Source: Lignipirellula cremea (GTDB lineage Bacteria; Planctomycetota; Planctomycetia; Pirellulales; Pirellulaceae). From it: a stretch of DNA of 64,000 bases. The notes below the pieces were generated by a model, which was not told where the DNA came from, did not search any database, and saw only the letters and a program-made list of their open reading frames with translations. Positions 53,491-57,401 of this stretch are shown here, piece after piece. The stretch lies in contig NZ_CP036433.1 in NCBI RefSeq assembly GCF_007751035.1, forward strand, positions 8,847,001 to 8,911,000, in the 5' to 3' direction. Numbering within the stretch: the stretch's first letter is position 1; each line of letters begins with the position of its first letter. Both the position numbers and the translations under genes were made by a program.

Positions 53491-53550
53491 ATGGCGCTCG
53501 CTCGCCGATGCAAACAGATACGCCCGACAAACATTGCGGTCGTGGTGTGA
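53491..53550 (+). CDS. Possible 19-residue peptide inside tRNA array
   Basis: AAAAAGGAGAACGAT directly precedes ATG, then ALARRCKQIRPTNIAVVV and TGA. The last codons overlap the 5' end of the next tRNA gene (from 53533). A near-ideal ribosome site in the middle of a tRNA array is unusual. It may be a leader or sensor peptide, or chance in an A-rich spacer. Confidence 0.35.
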   Translation: MALARRCKQIRPTNIAVVV

Positions 53551-53604
53551 CGCGGCATCCTTGGCTTTTACCCAGGTGGTGGGTTCAACTCCCCGGCCTC
53601 AATG
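53533..53604 (+). tRNA. tRNA-Lys(TTT)
   Basis: Anticodon loop CTTTTAC in CTTGG/CCAGG. Acceptor ATTGCGG/CCTCAAT has one mismatch and the T-stem is weak (three good pairs), so it may be degenerate. Discriminator G. Confidence 0.7.
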
Positions 53605-53610
53605 CTCACT

Positions 53611-53681
53611 GGCGCGTAGCTCAGCGGTAAGAGCGGTGTCCTTATAAGACGTGAGCCGTGGGTTCGACTCCCGCCGCGCCG
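53611..53681 (+). tRNA. tRNA-Ile(TAT)
   Basis: Acceptor GGCGCG/CGCGCC, anticodon loop CTTATAA, T loop TTCGACT. A TAT anticodon for AUA is rare in bacteria, which normally use a CAT tRNA modified to lysidine. Confidence 0.82.
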
Positions 53682-53698
53682 ACTGAAGACAAACGAAT

Positions 53699-53771
53699 GG
53701 GATTGAGGTGTTAGCGGCAGCATCCCTGGTTCTTACCCAGGCGGGTGAGGGTTCAAGTCCCTCCGGTCCCA
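53699..53771 (+). tRNA. tRNA-Lys(CTT)
   Basis: Acceptor GGGATTG/CGGTCCC, anticodon stem CCTGG/CCAGG with loop TTCTTAC, T arm GAGGG-TTCAAGT-CCCTC, discriminator A. Confidence 0.92.
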
Positions 53772-53854
53772 CTTTCGCGGATTGTCCGACGTTGAGTTTC
53801 GGTTTGGACTGCCGTTCAAACTGCGGCTGGCGATCGGGTGTCCGCAACGGATAA
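53772..53854 (+). other. Spacer with tRNA-like outer pairing but no T arm
   Basis: GCGGA (53777) can pair with TCCGC (53841) and GTCC with GGAC like a D arm, with GCCG/CGGC as a third hairpin. No TTC-type T loop exists. It may be a decayed tRNA or an unrelated structured spacer. Confidence 0.3.
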
Positions 53855-53925
53855 GCACTGGTGGTCCAGCGGCAAGACACCGCACTCGTAATGCGGCAAC
53901 GAAGGTTCGATTCCCTCCCGGTGCC
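53855..53925 (+). tRNA. tRNA-Thr(CGT)
   Basis: Acceptor GCACTGG/CCGGTGC, anticodon stem CCGCA/TGCGG with loop CTCGTAA, T loop TTCGATT. Confidence 0.88.
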
Positions 53926-53957
53926 CTTTGATCTTTGACAACTCGGTGAGCAATCAA

Positions 53958-54028
53958 GCGCCCATGATGTAGCGGCAGCCTACTGCCTTGCCATGGCGGA
54001 TGTGTGGGTTCGACTCCCACTGGGCGCT
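53958..54028 (+). tRNA. tRNA-Gly(GCC)
   Basis: Perfect acceptor GCGCCCA/TGGGCGC with discriminator T, as in bacterial Gly tRNAs. Anticodon loop TTGCCAT, T loop TTCGACT. Confidence 0.9.
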
Positions 54029-54037
54029 CTTGATCTT

Positions 54038-54111
54038 CAGGGTGTGGGAAAGCCTGGTATTCCGCGTGTTCCGGAAACACGAGATCGCTGGTTCAAATCC
54101 AGCCATCCTGA
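54038..54111 (+). tRNA. tRNA-Pro(CGG)
   Basis: Acceptor CAGGGTG/CATCCTG with C1-G72, anticodon stem CGTGT/ACACG with loop TCCGGAA. Position 33 is C instead of the near-universal T. T loop TTCAAAT. Confidence 0.88.
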
Positions 54112-54127
54112 CTGAGTGATTGATTGA

Positions 54128-54202
54128 TGCGGTGGAGCTCGTGGTGGTACGGGCAGGCGGTTGTTACCCGCCCCGACGCAGGTTCGATTCCTGCCTCCGC
54201 AG
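54128..54202 (+). tRNA. tRNA-Asn(GTT)
   Basis: Acceptor TGCGG/CCGCA, anticodon stem GGCGG/CCGCC with loop TTGTTAC, T arm GCAGG-TTCGATT-CCTGC, discriminator G. Confidence 0.9.
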
Positions 54203-54208
54203 CTTTAC

Positions 54209-54297
54209 GGAAGGGCAAGCCAACTGGCGATGGCAGCCGCCTCGAAAGCGGTCGAGCGTGACAAACACCTTGACGGGTTCGACTCCCTCTCCTTCCG
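54209..54297 (+). tRNA. tRNA-Ser(CGA)
   Basis: Type II. Acceptor GGAAGG/CCTTCC, anticodon loop CTCGAAA, long variable arm, T loop TTCGACT, discriminator G. Shares its acceptor with the other Ser tRNAs of the array. Confidence 0.93.
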
Positions 54298-54310
54298 CTG
54301 AAAATAGCAT

Positions 54311-54382
54311 GTGTCCTTGGCCGAGCGGCAAAGGTTCCGGTCTTCCAAACCGGCGAGGCGGGTTCGACTCCCGCAGGGCACT
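54311..54382 (+). tRNA. tRNA-Gly(TCC)
   Basis: Acceptor GTGTCCT/AGGGCAC, anticodon stem CCGGT/ACCGG with loop CTTCCAA, T arm GCGGG-TTCGACT-CCCGC, discriminator T. Confidence 0.93.
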
Positions 54383-54390
54383 CTCACAGA

Positions 54391-54465
54391 TGCGGGGTCG
54401 TCGCTGTTGGTAGTGATGCCTGGCTCTGAACCAGGAGGCCGTTGGTTCGATTCCAACTCGCGCAG
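54391..54465 (+). tRNA. tRNA-Gln(CTG)
   Basis: Anticodon stem CCTGG/CCAGG with loop CTCTGAA, acceptor TGCGGGG/TCGCGCA with one mismatch, weak U1-A72 pair and discriminator G as in Gln tRNAs. Confidence 0.88.
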
Positions 54466-54475
54466 CTTGAAGAAC

Positions 54476-54560
54476 GGAAGTCATCCGGCCAGATAAGGAG
54501 CCTGTATTGAAAACAGGTGGTCGCGATCGCGACTGGTGAGTTCGAGCCTCACGGCTTCCG
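54476..54560 (+). tRNA. tRNA-Ser(TGA)
   Basis: Type II. Acceptor GGAAGTC/GGCTTCC, anticodon loop ATTGAAA, long variable arm GGTCGCGATCGCGAC, T loop TTCGAGC, discriminator G. Confidence 0.93.
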
Positions 54561-54572
54561 CTGAAACAACAC

Positions 54573-54643
54573 ACGCCTCTGGTGTAATGGCAGCATGACT
54601 GATTCCAAACCAGTTGGTCAGGGTTCAAATCCTTGGGGGCGTG
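54573..54643 (+). tRNA. tRNA-Trp(CCA)
   Basis: Acceptor ACGCCTC/GGGGCGT with discriminator G, anticodon loop TTCCAAA, T loop TTCAAAT. Only Trp gene in the array. Confidence 0.88.
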
Positions 54644-54671
54644 CTTGCGAGCGAATCTTCGCTCGCAACAG

Positions 54672-54742
54672 GGGCTCATCGTCCAACAGGAAGATGCCGG
54701 TGTCGCAAGCCGGAGATCCCGGTGCGACTCCGGGTGGGTCCA
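54672..54742 (+). tRNA. tRNA-Ala(CGC)
   Basis: Acceptor GGGCTCA/TGGGTCC keeps the alanine identity pair G3-T70. Anticodon loop GTCGCAA, T loop TGCGACT, discriminator A. CGC is not a usual bacterial Ala anticodon. Confidence 0.88.
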
Positions 54743-54761
54743 CTGAAAGAAAACTAAATAC

Positions 54762-54833
54762 AGTCCCGTGGTCCAACGGCAACGACGCTTGGTTCACATC
54801 CAGGAAACGATGGTTCAACTCCATCCGGGACTA
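54762..54833 (+). tRNA. tRNA-Val(CAC)
   Basis: Acceptor AGTCCCG/CGGGACT, anticodon stem CTTGG/CCAGG with loop TTCACAT, T loop TTCAACT, discriminator A. Confidence 0.9.
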
Positions 54834-54841
54834 CTGACGAC

Positions 54842-54914
54842 GCCCAGGTGCGCCATCGGTTGAGCGACTCGGCCTAAACCCGAGTGTTTGCAGGTTCGAT
54901 TCCTGCTCTGGGTA
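54842..54914 (+). tRNA. tRNA-Leu(TAA), short variable loop
   Basis: Acceptor GCCCAGG/TCTGGGT, anticodon stem CTCGG/CCGAG with loop CCTAAAC (C at position 33), T arm GCAGG-TTCGATT-CCTGC. The variable loop is 5 nt, not the long arm expected for bacterial Leu tRNAs. Confidence 0.85.
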
Positions 54915-54931
54915 CTAACGCAAATCAATAC

Positions 54932-55005
54932 GGCTCGGTAGGCAACTGGCAGACCACCTTGGTTCAGAATCAGGGATGCTGTGGGTTCAAATCCCACCCG
55001 AGCTA
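54932..55005 (+). tRNA. tRNA-Leu(CAG), short variable loop
   Basis: Acceptor GGCTCGG/CCGAGCT, anticodon loop TTCAGAA, T arm GTGGG-TTCAAAT-CCCAC, discriminator A. Variable loop about 6 nt instead of a long arm. Confidence 0.87.
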
Positions 55006-55019
55006 CTTGAGAACAACAC

Positions 55020-55092
55020 GCCCTCGTGGAGCAGCGGAGTGCTCGCCTGCCTGTCACGCAGGAGATCGTCGGTTCAAATCCGATCGGGGGTG
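55020..55092 (+). tRNA. tRNA-Asp(GTC)
   Basis: Acceptor GCCCTCG/CGGGGGT, anticodon stem CCTGC/GCAGG with loop CTGTCAC, T loop TTCAAAT, discriminator G. Confidence 0.9.
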
Positions 55093-55099
55093 CTGACAT

Positions 55100-55174
55100 G
55101 GCACGGTGCGCCAATCCGGCAGAGCGACCAGCTTCAAAACCTGGTGGGTGTGGGTTCGATTCCCTCTCGTGCTA
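55100..55174 (+). tRNA. tRNA-Leu(CAA), short variable loop
   Basis: Acceptor GGCACGG/TCGTGCT, anticodon loop TTCAAAA, T loop TTCGATT with one T-stem mismatch, discriminator A. Short variable loop. Confidence 0.85.
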
Positions 55175-55189
55175 CTTGAAGAACAACAT

Positions 55190-55271
55190 GCGTCGGCTGG
55201 GCATTGGCGAGCCCAAGTGGTTGTAGCCCACCCGCTTCCGAGCTTTGGCGGTTCAACTCCGTCCCGGCGCA
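55190..55271 (+). tRNA. tRNA-Tyr(GTA)
   Basis: Type II. Acceptor GCGTCGG/CCGGCGC, anticodon loop TTGTAGC, long variable arm (CGCTTCCGAGC region), T loop TTCAACT, discriminator A. Confidence 0.88.
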
Positions 55272-55315
55272 CTGACAACATGGCCCGTTCCCCGAATGGG
55301 TCACGAGCAGCTTGA

Positions 55316-55384
55316 CGCGGGTGGGCGAGTGCTCATCCAGGCCTCATAAGCCAGGATTGCCGGGTGCGACCCCCGGACCCGCTA
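55316..55384 (+). tRNA. tRNA-Met(CAT), initiator-like but with odd D arm
   Basis: Acceptor CGCGGGT/ACCCGCT leaves an unpaired C1-T72, recalling the C1-A72 mismatch of initiators. Anticodon loop CTCATAA, T arm CCGGG-TGCGACC-CCCGG. The D arm is reduced and lacks the usual GG. 45 nt of unexplained spacer precede it. Confidence 0.75.
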
Positions 55385-55394
55385 CTTGAACAAT

Positions 55395-55470
55395 GACCGA
55401 GTACGCAAACAGGTAAAGCGGTCACGTTGAGAGCGTGGCGATTTTGCAGGTTCGATCCCTGTTTCGGTCA
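55395..55470 (+). tRNA. tRNA-Leu(GAG), short variable loop
   Basis: Acceptor GACCGAG/TTCGGTC, anticodon stem TCACG/CGTGG with loop TTGAGAG, T arm GCAGG-TTCGATC-CCTGT, discriminator A. Variable loop 7 nt. Confidence 0.87.
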
Positions 55471-55477
55471 CTCAAAC

Positions 55478-55550
55478 GATCCCGTGGTCCAACGGCGAAG
55501 ACGCCTGGCCGACATCCAGGAAAGTGCTGGTTCGATTCCAGCCGGGATCA
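55478..55550 (+). tRNA. tRNA-Val(GAC)
   Basis: Acceptor GATCCCG/CGGGATC, anticodon stem CCTGG/CCAGG with loop CCGACAT (C33), T loop TTCGATT, discriminator A. Confidence 0.92.
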
Positions 55551-55562
55551 CTTGGGACAAAC

Positions 55563-55633
55563 GGTCTGTAAGTGTTGTGGCGGCACACGTCTGTGGTAAG
55601 GACGGAGACCGGGTTCGATTCCCGGACGGACCT
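55563..55633 (+). tRNA. tRNA-Thr(GGT)
   Basis: Acceptor GGTCTGT/ACGGACC, anticodon loop GTGGTAA, T arm CCGGG-TTCGATT-CCCGG, discriminator T. Confidence 0.9.
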
Positions 55634-55644
55634 CTTGAAAAGAT

Positions 55645-55715
55645 GGGACGCTGGTCTAACGGGAAGACGCTTGGCTTGCACCCAGGTAATCGGGGTTCGA
55701 CTCCCCGGCGCTCCA
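55645..55715 (+). tRNA. tRNA-Ala(TGC)
   Basis: Acceptor GGGACGC/GCGCTCC with G3-T70 identity pair and one mismatch, anticodon stem CTTGG/CCAGG with loop CTTGCAC, T loop TTCGACT. Confidence 0.9.
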
Positions 55716-55723
55716 CTGAAGAA

Positions 55724-55794
55724 GGGCTGATCGTCCAATGGGAAGACACCGCCCTGGCGTGGCGGGAATCCGGGTTCGATTCCCGGTCGGTCCA
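55724..55794 (+). tRNA. tRNA-Ala(GGC)
   Basis: Acceptor GGGCTGA/TCGGTCC with G3-T70, anticodon stem CCGCC/GGCGG with loop CTGGCGT, T arm CCGGG-TTCGATT-CCCGG. Confidence 0.92.
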
Positions 55795-55803
55795 CTGACA
55801 TAC

Positions 55804-55890
55804 GGAAGGTAGCCGGATACGGTTTGCCGGGCCGCACTGCTAATGCGTGCCTCCTCAAAGGGGATATGGGTTCAAATCCCATGCCTTCCG
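55804..55890 (+). tRNA. tRNA-Ser(GCT)
   Basis: Type II. Acceptor GGAAGGT/GCCTTCC, anticodon loop CTGCTAA, variable arm CCTCCTCAAAGGGG, T loop TTCAAAT, discriminator G. Same anticodon as the host-side tRNA-Ser at 3544 but unlike it in sequence. Confidence 0.92.
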
Positions 55891-55895
55891 CTGAT

Positions 55896-55967
55896 GGCTC
55901 GATGGTGAAACGGACATCATGTCTCGCTTCTAACGAGATGCTCCAGGTTCAAATCCTGGTCGGGCTG
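55896..55967 (+). tRNA. tRNA-Arg(TCT)
   Basis: Acceptor GGCTCGA/TCGGGCT, anticodon stem TCTCG/CGAGA with loop CTTCTAA, T loop TTCAAAT, discriminator G. Confidence 0.92.
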
Positions 55968-55984
55968 CTGACAGGTAAAAAAAC

Positions 55985-56069
55985 GGAAGGGCAACCCGAT
56001 TGGCGACGGGACCCGGTTGGAAGCCGGCTGAGCTGTTTGGCCTTGAGGGTTCGATTCCCTCTCCTTCCG
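55985..56069 (+). tRNA. tRNA-Ser(GGA)
   Basis: Type II. Acceptor GGAAGG/CCTTCC, anticodon loop TTGGAAG in a CCGG/CCGG stem, long variable arm, T loop TTCGATT, discriminator G. Confidence 0.9.
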
Positions 56070-56082
56070 CTGAAAACTTTAT

Positions 56083-56156
56083 GGTGTCCGTGGTGTACGC
56101 GGTAGTCACATCTGCCTGTGAAGCAGAAGGTATGGGTTCAACTCCCATCGGTCACC
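56083..56156 (+). tRNA. tRNA-His(GTG)
   Basis: Has the extra G(-1) opposite C73, the His identity element. Acceptor GTGTCCG/CGGTCAC with one mismatch, anticodon stem TCTGC/GCAGA with loop CTGTGAA. Confidence 0.92.
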
Positions 56157-56163
56157 CCTTGAT

Positions 56164-56237
56164 GCCGACGTGGCTCGACACAGAAAGGCGTCCGCCTTGT
56201 AAGCGGAATCATGCTGGTGCGAATCCAGTCGTCGGCT
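56164..56237 (+). tRNA. tRNA-Thr(TGT)
   Basis: Acceptor GCCGACG/CGTCGGC, anticodon stem TCCGC/GCGGA with loop CTTGTAA, T loop TGCGAAT, discriminator T. Confidence 0.93.
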
Positions 56238-56244
56238 CTCATAC

Positions 56245-56316
56245 ATCCCGATGGTGTAACGGAACGCACAAGACTTTCCTAAAGTCTTGGTCCTGGTTCG
56301 ATTCCAGGTCGGGGTG
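56245..56316 (+). tRNA. tRNA-Arg(CCT)
   Basis: Acceptor ATCCCGA/TCGGGGT, anticodon stem AGACT/AGTCT with loop TTCCTAA, T arm CCTGG-TTCGATT-CCAGG, discriminator G. Confidence 0.93.
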
Positions 56317-56422
56317 CTCGGCTGACATGAAAACGATTTGAGAAATGCCCGAACAAACTGCAACAAGTGATTGTCAATGATCGGGAACCGGCGAAGTTTG
56401 CATCGTCGGCTCCCCGGTTTAT
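56317..56422 (+). other. 106-nt array spacer with hairpin
   Basis: Longest gap between tRNA genes. AACCGG (56387) pairs with CCGGTT (56414) around a second helix of AAGTTTGC; no tRNA features found. Confidence 0.4.
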
Positions 56423-56493
56423 GCCTTGCGAGTGTGCTGGACGCACGGTGGTCTTCGGAACCACAAGACGGGGTTCGACTCCCTGGCGGGGTG
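56423..56493 (+). tRNA. tRNA-Arg(TCG)
   Basis: Acceptor GCCTTGC/GCGGGGT, D arm GTGTGC...GCAC, anticodon stem GTGGT/ACCAC with loop CTTCGGA, T loop TTCGACT, discriminator G. Confidence 0.88.
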
Positions 56494-56507
56494 CTGAGAA
56501 AGAACAT

Positions 56508-56580
56508 GTCCTTGGAGTGTGCTGGAAACGCACGCGAGCCCGCGAAGCTCGTAGACCAGGTTCGATTCCTGGCTGGGACA
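56508..56580 (+). tRNA. tRNA-Arg(GCG)
   Basis: Acceptor GTCCTTG/CTGGGAC with one mismatch, anticodon stem CGAGC/GCTCG with loop CCGCGAA (C33), T arm CCAGG-TTCGATT-CCTGG. GCG replaces the usual bacterial ACG. Confidence 0.88.
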
Positions 56581-56586
56581 CTGATT

Positions 56587-56658
56587 GACGCTGGAGCCAG
56601 ACGGCACGGCGGCTGCCTGCAAAGCAGCTTGAAGTGGGTTCGATTCCCACCGGCGTCT
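56587..56658 (+). tRNA. tRNA-Cys(GCA)
   Basis: Acceptor GACGCTG/CGGCGTC, anticodon stem GCTGC/GCAGC with loop CTGCAAA, T arm GTGGG-TTCGATT-CCCAC, discriminator T as in Cys tRNAs. Last normal tRNA of the array. Confidence 0.93.
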
Positions 56659-56660
56659 CT

Positions 56661-56733
56661 GACCGACCAACTGCCAGTTCGGACTACATCTGTCAAATGT
56701 AAAACGTCTGAATCATTCCTTCGTTGGAAGGTC
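56661..56733 (+). ncRNA. RNA module copy 1: anticodon-loop-like insert
   Basis: Seen: P1 is GACC-GA-CCAAC (56661-56671) with GTTGG-AA-GGTC (56723-56733). Internal loop TGCC (56672) faces ATTCCTTC. P2 is GTTC+GGAC (56677-56684) with GTCT+GAAT (56706-56713). TACAT (56685-56689) follows, then a 16-nt insert. Here TACAT pairs with ATGTA (56697) to close the 7-nt loop CTGTCAA, which resembles an Asp(GTC) anticodon stem-loop. P2 shows the key covariation: GGAC/GTCT here, GGAG/CTCT elsewhere. Starts 2 nt after tRNA-Cys. Confidence 0.75.
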
Positions 56734-56740
56734 TCAAAAT

Positions 56741-56919
56741 AAGCTCAACTGCCTGCTGGGAGTACATGACGGTCCTAAGGTAGCGATGCCGGGCGACCGG
56801 CTAGTGAATGGCGCTGGAGTCTCTCGCAGACGAAGGGGCCAGTCAACGGTCAGCGGTTCCGATTGCTGGCACGGACGGCCGTAACCAACACAACCTCTTG
56901 GCTACCCTTCGTTGAGCTT
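56741..56919 (+). ncRNA. RNA module copy 2: permuted 23S rRNA H68-H71 mimic
   Basis: Seen: P1 AAGCTCAAC (56741) with GTTGAGCTT (56911), 9 perfect pairs. Loop TGCC/TACCCTTC. P2 GCTG+GGAG with CTCT+TGGC. TACAT at 56763. The 127-nt insert (56768-56894) begins GACGGTCCTAAGGTAGCGA, identical to the conserved 3' side of 23S helix 69 and following strand (E. coli about 1918-1936). It continues with a short H71-like hairpin GCCGG-GCGA-CCGGC and GTGAATGGCG, then a GTCT/AGAC hairpin. It ends with GGACGGCCGTAAC (56873-56885), the strand that in 23S lies immediately BEFORE the first block. So the rRNA piece is circularly permuted and opened in the H69 loop. No rRNA operon surrounds it. Confidence 0.85.
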
Positions 56920-56932
56920 TTTGAAAGCACAC

Positions 56933-57043
56933 GGCGACTGCCGGTTTGGAGTACATCGGCTCCGTCGAGTGCGTCTGGCGACCGCGAGCGGTTGGCGGGT
57001 TCGATTCCCGTACGGAAATGCCTCTGACCACAACTTCGTCGCC
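56933..57043 (+). ncRNA. RNA module copy 3: tRNA-like insert with T arm
   Basis: P1 GGCGAC (56933) with GTCGCC (57038). Loop TGCC/ACAACTTC. P2 GGTTT+GGAG with CTCT+GACC (one bulged T). TACAT at 56952. The 65-nt insert (56957-57021) contains TCCGT/ACGGA outer pairing, a hairpin ACCGC-GA-GCGGT like a type II variable arm, and a T arm GCGGG-TTCGATT-CCCGT. It is in natural order (not permuted). No proper anticodon arm is visible. Confidence 0.75.
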
Positions 57044-57053
57044 ACCAAATACA

Positions 57054-57192
57054 TGACCGACTGCCGATTGGAGTACATGGTTCATTACCCGCGGGTTGCA
57101 GGTTCGAGTCCTGCCGCCTCCGCTTTCAAATGTCGGAGGTGTAGCTCAAGTGGGAGAGCAGCGTACATCTCTGGTCACAACTTCGTCGGTCA
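57054..57192 (+). ncRNA. RNA module copy 4: scaffold around permuted tRNA(CAT)
   Basis: P1 TGACCGAC (57054) with GTCGGTCA (57185), 8 perfect pairs. Loop TGCC/ACAACTTC. P2 GATT+GGAG with CTCT+GGTC. TACAT at 57074 and, only in this copy, again at 57164. The insert is a complete tRNA in permuted order; see the tRNA entry at 57079-57163. Confidence 0.85.
57079..57163 (+). tRNA. Circularly permuted tRNA(CAT), 3' half before 5' half
   Basis: 3' half 57079-57122: GG, loop TTCATTA, CCCGC, variable GGGTT, T arm GCAGG-TTCGAGT-CCTGC, CGCCTCC, discriminator G. A 12-nt linker follows. 5' half 57135-57163: GGAGGTG, TA, D arm GCTC-AAGTGGGA-GAGC, A, GCG. Placing the 5' half first gives a 73-nt cloverleaf with every stem fully paired: acceptor GGAGGTG/CGCCTCC and anticodon stem GCG|GG paired with CCCGC. 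The opening lies between positions 29 and 30. The G29-G30-G31/C39-C40-C41 run is an initiator trait, while G1-C72 is not. T at position 37 is unusual. Confidence 0.88.
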
Positions 57193-57241
57193 CGTTTACA
57201 ACAACACGCATATCCCGATTCACCGTATCGGGAACAAAACA
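57193..57241 (+). other. Spacer with 7-bp hairpin between modules 4 and 5
   Basis: TCCCGAT (57213) pairs with ATCGGGA (57227) around the 7-nt loop TCACCGT. An anticodon-arm-like size, but no tRNA context. Confidence 0.5.
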
Positions 57242-57390
57242 CACTCGATTGCCGGTGTGGAGTACATGGCTTTGCAGGTTCGATTCCCGCCCGGCCCCCT
57301 CAGGAGAAACACCTCTATGGGGCCGGACCTTGTGACGCGCACGTGTGCGCCGTTCACAGGGGTTCGCTCTGCCCAAAACTTCGTCGAGTG
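57242..57390 (+). ncRNA. RNA module copy 5: permuted acceptor/T-arm element
   Basis: P1 CACTCGAT (57242) with GTCGAGTG (57383). Loop TGCC/AAAACTTC. P2 GGTGT+GGAG with CTCT+GCCC (one bulge). TACAT at 57263. Insert (57268-57366): a T arm GCAGG-TTCGATT-CCCGC leads into CCGGCCCC, which pairs perfectly with GGGGCCGG about 20 nt later (57319-57326). So again a 3' acceptor strand comes before its 5' strand. A long hairpin then follows (CCTTGTGA/TCACAGGG enclosing GCGCAC-GT-GTGCGC). Eight acceptor pairs exceed normal tRNA. It may be a tRNA-like structure rather than a tRNA. Confidence 0.75.
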
Positions 57391-57401
57391 CCAAACCACG
57401 T

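Noticed and set aside
56768-56894. Part of an rRNA operon or an I-CeuI-type homing site with an intron
   Set aside because: Only about 100 nt of 23S-like sequence exist, in permuted order, with no flanking rRNA and no endonuclease gene.
53052-57080. Many overlapping open frames on both strands in the tRNA array, with translations like GIEPTASW or GSIPALGT
   Set aside because: These are the well-known false proteins that arise from translating T arms (GGTTCGATTCC) of tRNA genes; each coincides with a tRNA.
57134-57300. Ordinary intron-containing tRNA reading 5' half at 57135, intron, 3' half at 57268
   Set aside because: The acceptor strands of that linear pair match poorly, whereas each strand pairs perfectly in the permuted arrangement, and P1/P2 pair within permuted units.
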